Shown here: positions 9,701-18,431 of the stretch, piece after piece
Numbering within the stretch: the stretch's first letter is position 1
How the letters are laid out: the number at the start of each line of letters is the position of its first letter
Source: Eshraghiella sp045129695
GTDB taxonomy: Bacteria > Bacillota > Clostridia > Lachnospirales > Lachnospiraceae
Assembly: GCA_045129695.1 (NCBI GenBank)
Contig: JBGVJZ010000025.1
Span: 39,475 to 103,474 of the forward strand
DNA length: 64,000 nucleotides
Direction: 5' to 3'
Notes under the pieces: generated by a model
What the model saw: the letters and a program-made list of their open reading frames with translations, nothing else
Told to the model about the DNA's origin: nothing
Databases searched by the model: none
Made by a program: the position numbers and the translations under genes

Positions 9701-10531
9701 TGCAAGACGGTTATTACGGTTAATAATTCTTCTGTAAAGGTCATTTAAATCTGATGTTGCAAATCTGCCACCATCCAACTGAACCATCGGACGTAAATCA
9801 GGAGGAATAACCGGAACAATGTCAAGAATCATCCACTCAGGCTTATTACCTGATTCCCTGAAAGCCTCAACGACTTCAAGTCTCTTAATAATTCTTGCTT
9901 TCTTCTGTCCTGATGCTTCCTGCAATTCAGCTTTTAATTCTGTTGAATCCTTCTCAAGGTCAATATTCTGAAGAAGCTCTTTAATTGCTTCAGCACCCAT
10001 TCCGGCTCTGAAACGATTACCCCACTTCTCCACAGCATCAGCATATTCTTTCTCTGAAAGAATCTGCTTCACGGAAAGATCTGTCTCACCTGCATCCAAA
10101 ACAATATATGATGCAAAATAGAGTACTTTTTCAAGAATTCTTGGTGATAAATCAAGGATTAATCCCATTCTGCTTGGAATTCCCTTGAAATACCAGATAT
10201 GGGATACAGGAGCTGCAAGGTTGATATGTCCCATACGCTCTCTTCGAACGCTTGCTTTAGTTACCTCAACTCCACATCTGTCACAGACAACGCCCTTGTA
10301 TCTTACTTTTTTATATTTACCACAGTGACATTCCCAGTCCTTGCTAGGTCCAAAAATTTTCTCACAGAACAAACCGTCTCTTTCAGGTTTTAATGTTCTA
10401 TAGTTAATAGTCTCCGGCTTTAAAACCTCGCCGTGTGACCATTCGCGAATCTTTTCAGGGGATGCAAGACCAATCTTAATTGCGTCAAATGTTATTGGCT
10501 GATATGTTTCATTATTATTCATCTCAGGCAT
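6725..10531 (-). CDS. rpoC: DNA-directed RNA polymerase subunit beta'
   Basis: The 1268-residue beta' subunit forms the catalytic clamp of RNA polymerase. The N-terminal zinc site (CHCG near residue 69 and CDRCG near 86), the NADFDGDQMAVH catalytic Mg-binding motif, the bridge-helix/trigger-loop region (TMRTFHAGGVAG) and a second cysteine cluster (CRCHLGVCAKC) are all visible. The tail is acidic. The ATG is preceded by AGGGAG, 17 bases after the rpoB stop. There are no large lineage insertions, as usual in Firmicutes. Confidence 0.98.
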   Translation of the reverse strand: MPEMNNNETYQPITFDAIKIGLASPEKIREWSHGEVLKPETINYRTLKPERDGLFCEKIFGPSKDWECHCGKYKKVRYKGVVCDRCGVEVTKASVRRERMGHINLAAPVSHIWYFKGIPSRMGLILDLSPRILEKVLYFASYIVLDAGETDLSVKQILSEKEYADAVEKWGNRFRAGMGAEAIKELLQNIDLEKDSTELKAELQEASGQKKARIIKRLEVVEAFRESGNKPEWMILDIVPVIPPDLRPMVQLDGGRFATSDLNDLYRRIINRNNRLARLMELGAPEIIVRNEKRMLQEAVDALIDNGRRGRPVTGPGNRALKSLSDMLKGKQGRFRQNLLGKRVDYSGRSVIVVGPELKIYQCGLPKEMAIELFKPFVMKELVANGTAHNIKSAKKMVERLETEVWDVLEDVIKAHPVMLNRAPTLHRLGIQAFEPILVEGKAIKLHPLVCTAFNADFDGDQMAVHLPLSVEAQAECRFLLLSPNNLLKPSDGGPVAVPSQDMVLGIYYLTMEKLADHSKDPDAVPVSDTIFTDLEVIKKEVTEGKLGMDDEIHFEDIADRNRRVIATPRDLLGHYFSNMNQALLAYENKQISLHQAIFVHREMKTDKGVISKNVKTTLGRLIFNEIIPQDLGFVNRTNPENLLDYEIDFHVGKKGLKKILEKVINTHGATRTAEVLDNIKAMGYKYSTRAAMTVSVSDMTVPAQKKQMILDAEATVEKITKNFRRGFITEEERYKEVVDTWFKTDKELTDALISGLDKYNNIFMMADSGARGSNQQIKQLAGMRGLMADTSGRTIELPIKSNFREGLDVLEYFISAHGARKGLSDTALRTADSGYLTRRLVDVSQELIIREMDCSEGREIPGMEVEAFMDGKEVIEGLTDRVTGRYLAESILDPETGEVLIKKNHMITPKRAEIISKLGLEKVKIRTVLTCRCHLGVCAKCYGANMATGQQVQVGEAVGIIAAQSIGEPGTQLTMRTFHAGGVAGDDITQGLPRVEELFEARKPKGLAIIAEFGGTAKIVDTKKKREVVITDEEGNSKNYLIPYGSRIKVMDGAVLEAGDELTEGSVNPHDILKIKGVRATQDYMLREVQRVYRLQGVDINDKHIEVIVRQMLKKIRIDNPGDSEYLSGITMDVLDFNETNEKLIEQGLQPAEGTQIMLGITKAALATNSFLSAASFQETTKVLTEAAINGKVDPLIGLKENVLIGKLIPAGTGMKRYRSVRLDSENAMLEEIAVEEDDLIPENFDESLDYVEDTEDFEETVDTVEE

Positions 10532-10548
10532 TTTTCAAGTGCTCCCTT

Positions 10549-13500
10549 CTATTCTTCTACGTCAAAATCATTAAAGTCTTCATACGAGTCTTCAATCGCA
10601 TCTTCCTCGATCGACTGGAACTCACCATCAACAACTTCCTGTCTCTGATATCCAAATTCACTCAATGGTTCTTCATAACCATAAGCTTCTTTGTTATCCA
10701 TTTCAAAAGCAACAGCACTGGCATCGACATCGGCGCTGACATTTTCTTTAATATCAACTTCATTACCATCTTCATCCAATACAGTAACATCAAGTGCAAG
10801 TGAACGAAGCTCCTCAAGCAATACCTTGAATGACTCAGGTACACCAGGTTCAGGAATATTGTCGCCCTTAATGATTGCCTCATAAGTCTTAACACGTCCC
10901 ACAACGTCATCGGACTTAACTGTAAGGATTTCCTGAAGAGTATATGATGCTCCATAAGCCTCAAGAGCCCATACCTCCATCTCTCCGAAACGCTGTCCAC
11001 CGAACTGAGCCTTACCACCAAGCGGCTGCTGGGTTACAAGTGAGTACGGACCGGTTGAACGGGCATGAATCTTATCATCGACAAGATGATGAAGTTTAAG
11101 GTAATGCATGTGTCCGATTGTTACAGGACTGTCAAAATACTCACCTGTTCTACCATCACGAAGTCTTACCTTACCATCTCTTGAAATCGGCACACCCTTC
11201 CACTCTTCTCTGTGTTCAAGGTGTTCTCCGAGATATTCCATAAGGCCGTCATTAATCTTACCATTCCATTTTGCCTGGAAATCTTCCCATTCCATATTTA
11301 CATAGTCATTGGCAAGATCAAGTGTATCCATAATTGCATTTTCATCTGCACCATCAAATACAGGTGTAGAAATCTTAAAGCCCAATGCTCTGGCAGCAAG
11401 ACTTAAGTGAATCTCAAGTACCTGTCCGATATTCATACGTGAAGGTACACCGAGTGGATTAAGCACGATATCAAGCGGACGTCCGTTTGGAAGGAAAGGC
11501 ATATCCTCCACCGGAAGAATTCTTGAAACTACACCCTTGTTACCATGACGGCCCGCCATCTTATCACCAACGGAAATTTTTCTCTTCTGGGCAATATAGA
11601 TACGAACTGACTGATTAACTCCAGGAGACAGCTCGTCACCATTCTCCCTTGTAAATACCTTAGCATCTACAACAATTCCGTATTCACCATGAGGTAGTTT
11701 AAGTGAAGTATCTCTTACTTCTCTTGCCTTTTCGCCAAAGATTGCTCTTAAAAGTCTCTCTTCAGCAGTAAGCTCTGTTTCTCCCTTAGGAGTTACCTTA
11801 CCAACAAGAATATCTCCGGCACGAACCTCAGCACCGATACGGATAATTCCTCTCTCGTCAAGGTTCTTCAATGCGTCATCACCAACACCCGGTACATCTC
11901 TTGTAATCTCTTCAGGTCCCAGCTTGGTATCTCTTGCTTCTGCTTCATATTCTTCAATATGAACAGATGTATATACATCATCTCTTACAAGTCTTTCACT
12001 AAGAAGAACTGCATCCTCGTAGTTATAGCCTTCCCATGTCATAAATCCGATTAATGGGTTCTTACCAAGTGCAATCTCGCCATTACAGGTTGATGGACCA
12101 TCTGCAATTACATCGCCTGCCTCAACAACGTCACCCTTAAATACAATAGGTTTCTGATTATAGCAGTTACTCTGGTTGCTTCTTGCATACTTGGTTAATT
12201 TATAAACATCTCTGTTTCCATCTGTTTTTCTGATAACAACCTCTGTGGAAGTTGCTTTCTCAACAGTACCGCCATTCTTAGCCACAACACATGCTCCGGA
12301 GTCAACGGCAGCCTTATATTCCATACCTGTACCAACAACAGGTGAATCTGTTGTTAAAAGAGGTACTGCCTGACGCTGCATGTTAGAACCCATGAGGGCA
12401 CGGTTAGCATCGTCATTCTCAAGGAAAGGAATCATTGAAGTAGCAACAGAAAATACCATCTTAGGGGATACGTCCATAAGGTCAATCTTACTTTTCTCAA
12501 ACTGTGATGTCTCTTCTCTGTAACGTCCTGAAACATTATTTTTTACAAAATGACCTTCTGAATCGAGCTCAGCATTAGCCTGCGCAACATAATAGTTATC
12601 CTCTTCATCAGCTGTAAGGTAACGTACATCTTCTGTTACTCTAGGATTCTTAGGGTCTGTTTTATCAACTACACGATAAGGAGCCTCAACAAATCCATAC
12701 TCGTTAATTCTTGCATAAGTTGCAAGTGAGTTAATAAGACCGATATTAGGTCCTTCAGGGGTCTCAATAGGACACATTCTTCCGTAATGTGTATAGTGAA
12801 CATCTCGAACCTCGAAACCGGCACGGTCTCTTGAAAGACCACCCGGACCAAGTGCTGATAAACGTCTCTTATGTGTAATCTCGCTAAGCGGATTATTCTG
12901 ATCCATGAACTGTGACAGCTGTGAGCTTCCAAAGAATTCCTTAACAGCGGCAGTTACAGGCTTAATATTAATCAATGTCTGTGGTGAAGCACCTTCAAGA
13001 TCCTGTGTAGTCATTCTTTCTCTGACAACTCTTTCCATTCTTGAAAGACCAATTCTGTACTGATTCTGTAAAAGCTCACCAACTGCTCTTATCCTTCTGT
13101 TACCAAGGTGGTCAATATCATCCTTGGTTCCGATTCCATATTCAAGATGAATATTATAGTTAATAGACGCAATAATATCATCAACAGTAATATGCTTTGG
13201 AATAAGATCTGCAACATTCTTCTTAATTGCAGCCTTAATATCATCAACATTGTCATTTTCAGACAGGATAGTCTTTAATACAGGATAATATACATCCTCA
13301 TGAATGCCTAATTCCTTTGCCTCTGCCTTAGAAATGGCTACATGTGATGTAATATCAACCATCATATTTGAAAGTATCTTAACCTTGCGTTCCTCTGCAA
13401 GCACCCATACAAAGGAAACAGCTGCATTCTGAATTGCAAGAGCAGTCTCAGTTGAGAGTACATCACCTGCGGAGGCAATTATCTCACCTGTAGACATATC

Positions 13501-14418
13501 AACAACATCTTCTGCAAGCTTGCAGCCTGAGATTCTGTTCTTGAGGTTAAGCTTTTTGTTAAATTTATATCTACCAACCTTAGCAAGGTCATAACGTCTA
13601 GGGTCAAAGAACATACCATTAACAAGGTTCTCTGCACTGTCAACGGAAAGCGGCTCGCCCGGTCTTATCTTCTTATACAATTCAAGAAGACCTTCCTCAT
13701 AGCTTCCTCCCGGATTCTTTTCTGAACATGACGGATCCTTGGCAATGCTGGCAAGAATCTTTGGTTCTTCTCCGAAAAGTTCGAGAATCTCCGCATTAGT
13801 TCCAAAGCCAAGTGCACGCACAAGTACAGTTACAGGAACTTTTCTTGTTCTATCAACACGCACTGAAAAAACATCATTAGAGTCTGTTTCATACTCTAAC
13901 CATGCTCCTCGATTCGGGATAACTGTACAAGAATATAATTTCTTACCAATCTTGTCATGATTTATATCATAATAGATGCCCGGCGAACGCACTAACTGGC
14001 TAACGATTACTCGTTCTGCACCATTAATAACGAATGTACCTGTTGCTGTCATTAACGGAAGATCTCCCATGAAAATATCATGTTCCTTAATCTCATCCGT
14101 CTCCTTGTTGTAAAGTCTTACCTTCACTTTTAAAGGAGCAGCATAAGTAGCATCTCTTTCTTTACATTCCTCAATAGAATATTTTACATCATCTTCACAC
14201 AAAACAAAATCCACGAATTCCAGACTTAAATGGCCACTGTAGTCTGTAATCGGAGAAATGTCTTCAAAGACCTCCTTAAGTCCTGCGTCCAAGAACCACT
14301 GATATGAATTCTTCTGAACTTCAATCAGATTCGGCATTTGCAGAACTTCCTTCTGCTTGGAATAACTCATTCTGGTATTTTTGCCAAATTTCTGTGGACG
14401 TAATATGTTCTTTTCCAT
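10549..14418 (-). CDS. rpoB: DNA-directed RNA polymerase subunit beta
   Basis: The 1289-residue beta subunit. I place the start at the ATG at 14418 because AAGGGGTG lies 8 bases before it; an in-frame ATG at 14451 has no ribosome site. The rifampicin region reads SQLSQFMDQNNPLSEITHKR, which is wild type at the common resistance positions. The GDKMAGRHGNKGV and GGQRFGEMEVWALEAYGA motifs are intact and the C-terminus is acidic. It is followed closely by rpoC and separated from rplL by a partial terminator. Confidence 0.98.
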   Translation of the reverse strand: MEKNILRPQKFGKNTRMSYSKQKEVLQMPNLIEVQKNSYQWFLDAGLKEVFEDISPITDYSGHLSLEFVDFVLCEDDVKYSIEECKERDATYAAPLKVKVRLYNKETDEIKEHDIFMGDLPLMTATGTFVINGAERVIVSQLVRSPGIYYDINHDKIGKKLYSCTVIPNRGAWLEYETDSNDVFSVRVDRTRKVPVTVLVRALGFGTNAEILELFGEEPKILASIAKDPSCSEKNPGGSYEEGLLELYKKIRPGEPLSVDSAENLVNGMFFDPRRYDLAKVGRYKFNKKLNLKNRISGCKLAEDVVDMSTGEIIASAGDVLSTETALAIQNAAVSFVWVLAEERKVKILSNMMVDITSHVAISKAEAKELGIHEDVYYPVLKTILSENDNVDDIKAAIKKNVADLIPKHITVDDIIASINYNIHLEYGIGTKDDIDHLGNRRIRAVGELLQNQYRIGLSRMERVVRERMTTQDLEGASPQTLINIKPVTAAVKEFFGSSQLSQFMDQNNPLSEITHKRRLSALGPGGLSRDRAGFEVRDVHYTHYGRMCPIETPEGPNIGLINSLATYARINEYGFVEAPYRVVDKTDPKNPRVTEDVRYLTADEEDNYYVAQANAELDSEGHFVKNNVSGRYREETSQFEKSKIDLMDVSPKMVFSVATSMIPFLENDDANRALMGSNMQRQAVPLLTTDSPVVGTGMEYKAAVDSGACVVAKNGGTVEKATSTEVVIRKTDGNRDVYKLTKYARSNQSNCYNQKPIVFKGDVVEAGDVIADGPSTCNGEIALGKNPLIGFMTWEGYNYEDAVLLSERLVRDDVYTSVHIEEYEAEARDTKLGPEEITRDVPGVGDDALKNLDERGIIRIGAEVRAGDILVGKVTPKGETELTAEERLLRAIFGEKAREVRDTSLKLPHGEYGIVVDAKVFTRENGDELSPGVNQSVRIYIAQKRKISVGDKMAGRHGNKGVVSRILPVEDMPFLPNGRPLDIVLNPLGVPSRMNIGQVLEIHLSLAARALGFKISTPVFDGADENAIMDTLDLANDYVNMEWEDFQAKWNGKINDGLMEYLGEHLEHREEWKGVPISRDGKVRLRDGRTGEYFDSPVTIGHMHYLKLHHLVDDKIHARSTGPYSLVTQQPLGGKAQFGGQRFGEMEVWALEAYGASYTLQEILTVKSDDVVGRVKTYEAIIKGDNIPEPGVPESFKVLLEELRSLALDVTVLDEDGNEVDIKENVSADVDASAVAFEMDNKEAYGYEEPLSEFGYQRQEVVDGEFQSIEEDAIEDSYEDFNDFDVEE

Positions 14419-14565
14419 TGACGTTTCACCCCTTGCGCTTTCTATATTCATTATAATCTATCTCTCTATAGGTCTATGCGACCACAATAAAGCATTTTCC
14501 ATAATAACATATCATTTTTTTAAAGTCAACCGGTTTTTGAAAAAAATGGAATAATTTTCTATTAA

Positions 14566-14600
14566 CAAAAAAACCGCAGAACCACCAGGGTTCCACGGTT
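14566..14600 (-). terminator. Attenuating terminator between rplL and rpoB
   Basis: The minus strand forms a 12-bp imperfect stem (14572-14583 with 14589-14600) followed by seven T residues. Its place between rplL and rpoB fits partial termination that lowers rpoBC relative to L7/L12, a known arrangement in bacteria. Confidence 0.75.
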
Positions 14601-14630
14601 ATCTTTTGAAAAATATTCTTTCGGATTAAA

Positions 14631-14987
14631 TTACTTAATAGTAACTTTAGCACCAGCTTCTTCAAGTTTCTTCTTGATATCTTCAGCTTCTTCTTTGCTA
14701 ACGCCTTCTTTAACTACCTTTGGAGCTGCTGTAACAAGATCCTTTGCTTCCTTAAGACCTAAGCCTGTAATCTCACGAACTACTTTGATTACAGGAACGC
14801 CTGAACCCTCTGTAAGTTCAACGTCAAATTCTGTCTTCTCTTCAGCTGCTTCTGCAGGACCTGCTGCTGCAACTACAACACCTGCTGCTGCAGATACGCC
14901 AAATTCTTCTTCGCAAGCTTTTACAAGATCATTTAATTCTAATACTGATAAACCTTTGATTACTTCAATAATTTCCTGAGTTGTCAT
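14631..14987 (-). CDS. rplL: 50S ribosomal protein L7/L12
   Basis: A 118-residue stalk protein that recruits translation GTPases. It has an N-terminal dimerisation segment (TTQEIIEVIKGLSVLELNDL), an Ala/Val/Gly-rich hinge at about 38-52 and a C-terminal domain with GLGLKEAKDLV. The ATG at 14987 is chosen because GGAGG lies just upstream; the in-frame ATG at 15002 would overlap that ribosome site. It follows rplJ by 49 bases. Confidence 0.97.
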   Translation of the reverse strand: MTTQEIIEVIKGLSVLELNDLVKACEEEFGVSAAAGVVVAAAGPAEAAEEKTEFDVELTEGSGVPVIKVVREITGLGLKEAKDLVTAAPKVVKEGVSKEEAEDIKKKLEEAGAKVTIK

Positions 14988-15036
14988 TTTATTTTCCTCC
15001 ATTTAATAAATTTAATAAATTAATATAAACTGTTTC

Positions 15037-15531
15037 TTAAGCCTCTGCTTCTTTCTTTTCTGCAATCTGTTTAATAACACGCGCAAAATTGGTAACAGGG
15101 GACTGAATACTTCCAAGGAATTTGGAAATAAGTTCGTCTCTTGATGGAATTGTTGCAATAACATTGATAGACTTGCTATCATAGTATGTTCCTTCAACAA
15201 TACCTGATTTCAACTGAAGCTTATCAGCTGTTTTTGCAAAATCATAAAGAATTTTTGCAGGAGCTGTAGCATCTTCCTTTGAAATTGCAATTGCTGTAGG
15301 TCCTTCCAAATCAGCTACAAGAGCTTCAAATTCTGTACCGGCAACTGCACGCTTAATCATTGTGTTCTTGTATACCTTGTATACAACACCTGCTTCTCTC
15401 ATCTTCTTACGAAGAGCTGTATCCTGCTCAACTGTAAGTCCACGGTAATCAGCAAGTACTGCTGCCTTAGCATCAGTAAGGTTTTCAATGATTTCGTCAA
15501 CTATAGGTTTCTTGATTTCAACCTTTGCCAT
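15037..15531 (-). CDS. rplJ: 50S ribosomal protein L10
   Basis: L10 (164 aa) anchors L7/L12 dimers to the ribosome. The ADYRGLTVEQ and RKKMREAG N-terminal motifs and the C-terminal helix that binds L12 are present. The ATG follows AAGGAGG. A structured leader (15598-15720) with an intrinsic terminator precedes it, consistent with autoregulation by the L10-L12 complex. Confidence 0.97.
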   Translation of the reverse strand: MAKVEIKKPIVDEIIENLTDAKAAVLADYRGLTVEQDTALRKKMREAGVVYKVYKNTMIKRAVAGTEFEALVADLEGPTAIAISKEDATAPAKILYDFAKTADKLQLKSGIVEGTYYDSKSINVIATIPSRDELISKFLGSIQSPVTNFARVIKQIAEKKEAEA

Positions 15532-15597
15532 GAGTAGTTCCTCCTTATTAGAATATTTTCAAATATGCCGCATTTAAAGGAAGCCTCTTGAAATATA

Positions 15598-15720
15598 AAA
15601 AGCCTCTCGCAGACGCAAGAGGCTTTAAAAGTCAAATAGTACTTTAAATATCCTCGGCAGGCGTTTACTCCTTATGCCTTACGGCACCTGCTGTCTACGG
15701 CAATGGCTGTACTCAGCCAA
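15598..15720 (-). promoter_or_regulatory. L10 leader RNA with attenuator
   Basis: Between the promoter and rplJ the minus strand reads CCGTAGACAGCAGG, GCCGTAAGGC and GCCTGCCGAGG in order, the hallmark stems of the Firmicute L10 leader. The distal end is a terminator hairpin with AGCCTC/GAGGCT arms and a T run (15598-15626). An anti-terminator alternative is likely because AAGAGGCTTCC downstream can also pair with one arm. Confidence 0.85.
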
Positions 15721-15727
15721 CGAACAA

Positions 15728-15755
15728 ATTATATCATTACTGAATTATTTGTCAA
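15728..15755 (-). promoter_or_regulatory. Sigma-A promoter of rplJL
   Basis: TTGACA (15750-15755) and TATAAT (15728-15733), spaced 16 bases with TGA before the -10 box, lie directly upstream of the L10 leader. Confidence 0.85.
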
Positions 15756-15777
15756 CAATAATTTGCTAAATTTAGGA

Positions 15778-16473
15778 TTAACCTACATATTTAGCAGGAT
15801 CAATTTTAACTCCCGGACCCATTGTAGAAGTAATTGTAATGTTCTTAATGTACTGGCCCTTAACTGCTGATGGTTTAGCCTTAACAATGGCATCCATAAT
15901 AGCCTTGAAGTTATCCTGAAGCTGTTCCTCTGTGAAAGAAACCTTTCCAAGTGGAACGTGAACGATATTTGTCTTATCAAGTCTGTACTCAATCTTACCA
16001 GCCTTAATATCAGCAACAGCCTTTGTTACATCCATAGTAACTGTTCCTGCTTTTGGATTTGGCATTAAGCCCTTTGGTCCAAGTACTCGACCAAGACGTC
16101 CAACAACGCCCATCATATCAGGTGTAGCTACAACAACGTCGAATTCAAACCATCCATCATTCTGAATCTTTGGAATAAGTTCTTCGCCGCCAACAAAATC
16201 TGCTCCTGCTGCTTCTGCCTCTGTTGCCTTTGCTCCCTTAGCAAAAACAAGTACTCTGACAGTCTTACCTGTTCCATGAGGAAGTACTACAGCACCACGA
16301 ATCTGCTGGTCAGCATGACGTCCGTCACATCCTGTTCTGATATGTGCTTCAACTGTTTCATCGAATTTTGCTGTAGAAGCCTTCTTAACTAAAGCAACTG
16401 CTTCTTCAGCGTTATAAAGTGTTGCGCGGTCAATTAATTTAGCCGCTTCAACATATTTTTTACCTCTTTTCAT
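15778..16473 (-). CDS. rplA: 50S ribosomal protein L1
   Basis: L1 (231 aa) forms the mobile L1 stalk near the ribosomal E site and usually represses its own operon. The family stretch GRLGRVLGPKGLMPNPKAGT is present and the length is normal. The ATG follows AGGAGG. It comes after rplK with a 76-base gap that holds one of two L1-box-like hairpins. Confidence 0.98.
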   Translation of the reverse strand: MKRGKKYVEAAKLIDRATLYNAEEAVALVKKASTAKFDETVEAHIRTGCDGRHADQQIRGAVVLPHGTGKTVRVLVFAKGAKATEAEAAGADFVGGEELIPKIQNDGWFEFDVVVATPDMMGVVGRLGRVLGPKGLMPNPKAGTVTMDVTKAVADIKAGKIEYRLDKTNIVHVPLGKVSFTEEQLQDNFKAIMDAIVKAKPSAVKGQYIKNITITSTMGPGVKIDPAKYVG

Positions 16474-16488
16474 TATAAAAACCTCCTA

Positions 16489-16516
16489 GTGGTATTTGCG
16501 GGGTCTGCCCTCCCAC
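16489..16516 (-). promoter_or_regulatory. Putative L1-binding leader element, copy 2
   Basis: The minus strand reads GTGGGAGGG, a short variable loop, CCC, then GCAAATACCAC. GTGG pairs with CCAC and GGG with CCC, with an asymmetric internal loop like known L1 sites on 23S rRNA and mRNA. It is nearly identical to the copy at 16998-17025 and sits just before the rplA ribosome site. Confidence 0.6.
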
Positions 16517-16549
16517 GTTGATAATATTTTCTTAATACACAACCGTTAA

Positions 16550-16975
16550 TTATTCTTCAACGGTGATACCCATACTTCTTGCAGTACCTGCAATCATGCT
16601 CATTGCTGCCTCAACTGAAGCGGCATTTAAGTCAGGCATCTTTGTCTCAGCAATCTTCTGAAGATCTGCTTTAGAAATTGTTGCAACCTTATTCTTGTTA
16701 GGAACACCTGAACCAGATTTAATGTTACATGCTTTCTTAAGAAGAACAGCTGCTGGTGGAGTCTTTGTAATAAAACTGAAGCTTCTGTCCGCATAAACTG
16801 TGATTACAACAGGGACAATTGTATCTCCCATGTCTGCTGTCTTTGCGTTGAACTGTTTTGTAAATTCAACGATGTTTACACCATGCTGACCAAGTGCTGG
16901 ACCAACTGGTGGAGCTGGTGTTGCTTTTCCGGCAGCAATCTGTAATTTAATATAACCTGTTACTTTCTTTGCCAT
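16550..16975 (-). CDS. rplK: 50S ribosomal protein L11
   Basis: L11 (141 aa) is part of the GTPase-associated centre. PAPPVGPALGQHGVNI and the C-terminal GTARSMGI motif are clear. The ATG at 16975 sits 6 bases after AGGAGGTG; an in-frame GTG at 16984 overlaps that ribosome site and was rejected. It is preceded by the first L1-box-like hairpin. Confidence 0.97.
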   Translation of the reverse strand: MAKKVTGYIKLQIAAGKATPAPPVGPALGQHGVNIVEFTKQFNAKTADMGDTIVPVVITVYADRSFSFITKTPPAAVLLKKACNIKSGSGVPNKNKVATISKADLQKIAETKMPDLNAASVEAAMSMIAGTARSMGITVEE

Positions 16976-16997
16976 CTTTGGCACCTCCTAATATATT

Positions 16998-17025
16998 GTG
17001 GTATTTGCGGGAATCACCCTCCCAC
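16998..17025 (-). promoter_or_regulatory. Putative L1-binding leader element, copy 1
   Basis: Same GTGGGAGGG...CCCGCAAATACCAC architecture as the copy before rplA, located upstream of rplK. Two copies in one operon would let L1 control both cistrons; this is inferred from the structure only. Confidence 0.6.
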
Positions 17026-17103
17026 GTCCGGTTTGAAATCTTACGATTCCGTGACCTTCCATATTCCATATTAAATGGAAATATCATGAAATCCTTACGG
17101 ATA

Positions 17104-17637
17104 TTACATGTGTCGTATTTCTGCGAAGCCTAACTCAACAGGTGTCTCACGGCCAAACATATCAACCATAATTGTAACTGTCTGTTTTCCTTCATTAATA
17201 CTCTTAATATTGCCAACTGTGTTTTCCCATACACCTGATACTGCCATAACCATATCGCCGATCTCATAATCACAGGCAACCTTGGCAGCACTGTTAATTC
17301 CAAGATTATTCATCTCTTCATCGGTTAATGGAACCGGTTTGGAGCCGGGACCAACAAATCCTGTTACGCCTCTGGTATTTCTTACAACGTACCAAGTATC
17401 ATCATTCATAATCATATGAATTAAAACATATCCCGGGAAAATCTTTCTCTGGACCTGTTTCTTAGCGCCGGTTTTTGTTATTTCAACAACTTCCTCAAGA
17501 GGAACTGAAACTTCAAGGATCTGATCCTGAAGATTTCTGTTTTCGATAGTCTTTTCAATGTTGGCTTTAACTTTGTTTTCATAGCCTGAGTACGTATGAA
17601 CTACATACCATTTGGCTGCTGACATTTCTTCTGACAT
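17104..17637 (-). CDS. nusG: Transcription termination/antitermination factor NusG
   Basis: NusG (177 aa) binds RNA polymerase and couples it to other factors. The N-terminal NGN domain (WYVVHTYSGYENKV, FPGYVLI) is followed by a KOW domain around residues 125-160 (GDMVMAVSGVWENTVGNI). The ATG follows AAAGGTGAT. It lies between secE and rplK, the usual place. Confidence 0.97.
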   Translation of the reverse strand: MSEEMSAAKWYVVHTYSGYENKVKANIEKTIENRNLQDQILEVSVPLEEVVEITKTGAKKQVQRKIFPGYVLIHMIMNDDTWYVVRNTRGVTGFVGPGSKPVPLTDEEMNNLGINSAAKVACDYEIGDMVMAVSGVWENTVGNIKSINEGKQTVTIMVDMFGRETPVELGFAEIRHM

Positions 17638-17691
17638 CTAATCACCTTTCCATAACCCGTTGCCCAAAAGCAACCTCACTTTTTAATAAAA

Positions 17692-17982
17692 CTACTGAAC
17701 CAGTTTATCAATTCCATATTTAACAAGCAAATCAACAAGGAAAATTATAACCCCGAGGATTACTGAACTGACGATTACGGCAGTTGTCTGTTTTAAAAGT
17801 GATTTACGGCTTGGCCAAATAATTTTCTTAAACTCGGCTGCTACTCCTGAAAAAAAGCCTTTCTTATGTGACTTATCTTTCTTGGTATTCTTAGCCGGTT
17901 TGGCTGTCTTAGCTGTCATCTCTTCAACAGTAATATCATCCAAAGATGAACTGTTGTTAACATTCTTCTCTAAGTCACCCAT
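17692..17982 (-). CDS. secE: Preprotein translocase subunit SecE
   Basis: SecE (96 aa) is the essential clamp subunit of the SecYEG channel. The C-terminal third holds the conserved amphipathic helix (EFKKIIWPSRKSL) and a single membrane segment of about 20 residues. The first 40 residues are a charged, low-complexity extension rich in K, T and A, longer than the minimal Gram-positive form. The start has GGAGG upstream. Confidence 0.95.
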   Translation of the reverse strand: MGDLEKNVNNSSSLDDITVEEMTAKTAKPAKNTKKDKSHKKGFFSGVAAEFKKIIWPSRKSLLKQTTAVIVSSVILGVIIFLVDLLVKYGIDKLVQ

Positions 17983-18038
17983 ATCAACTGACCTCCATAT
18001 TCATTGCAATATACCTGTCCCCACTGGAAACGAGCCAA

Positions 18039-18188
18039 TTATTTGGTCTCTTTGTGTAATGTGTGTGACTTGCAGAACTTACAATATTTCTTAGTCTCCA
18101 TTCTGTCAGGATGAGTCTTCTTATCCTTTGTCATATTGTAGTTACGCTGTTTGCACTCTGTACAAGCTAATGTGATTTTTACACGCAT
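18039..18188 (-). CDS. rpmG: 50S ribosomal protein L33 (zinc-ribbon form)
   Basis: A 49-residue protein, MRVKITLACTEC at the N-terminus and KYCKFCKSHTLHKETK at the C-terminus. Two CxxC pairs mark the zinc-containing form. The gene precedes secE-nusG as in many Firmicutes. A promoter is visible at 18263-18292. Confidence 0.95.
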   Translation of the reverse strand: MRVKITLACTECKQRNYNMTKDKKTHPDRMETKKYCKFCKSHTLHKETK

Positions 18189-18262
18189 GACTGACACCTC
18201 CAATTAAAATATCTATGAATTTTGGGCATAAAAAAAAAGCCTTTATTTCCCGTAGCTTATCC

Positions 18263-18292
18263 AATATAACATATTCTCCATCAGTAAGTCAA
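18263..18292 (-). promoter_or_regulatory. Sigma-A promoter of rpmG-secE-nusG
   Basis: Minus-strand TTGACT (18287-18292) and TATATT (18263-18268) are 18 bases apart, about 75 bases before the rpmG start. Confidence 0.65.
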
Positions 18293-18329
18293 CTGTTTTT
18301 TGGAAATTTAAAGGTTTTTTAAAAAAATA

Positions 18330-18358
18330 GTGACAAATATTTTAAAACATTATATAAT
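18330..18358 (+). promoter_or_regulatory. Sigma-A-like promoter of the FliD-like gene
   Basis: GTGACA (18330-18335) and a perfect TATAAT (18353-18358), spaced 17 bases, point at the gene starting at 18432. It has no sigma-D-type (CCGATAT) element, so this gene may not be in the late flagellar class. Confidence 0.6.
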
Positions 18359-18431
18359 AATACATGTAAAAATGGATTTTTTACTTATTTCTTTATATCA
18401 ATTCATTATACAGACAAGGAGGTGACTGTTA

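Noticed and set aside
12880..12960. Rifampicin or streptomycin resistance alleles in rpoB and rpsL
   Set aside because: The rpoB SQLSQFMDQNNPLSEITHKR region and the rpsL TPKKPNS and RVKDLPG regions read as wild type.
15598..15720. T-box or other amino-acid riboswitch upstream of rplJ
   Set aside because: No T-box sequence is present; the stems match the L10 leader and the position before rplJ explains it.
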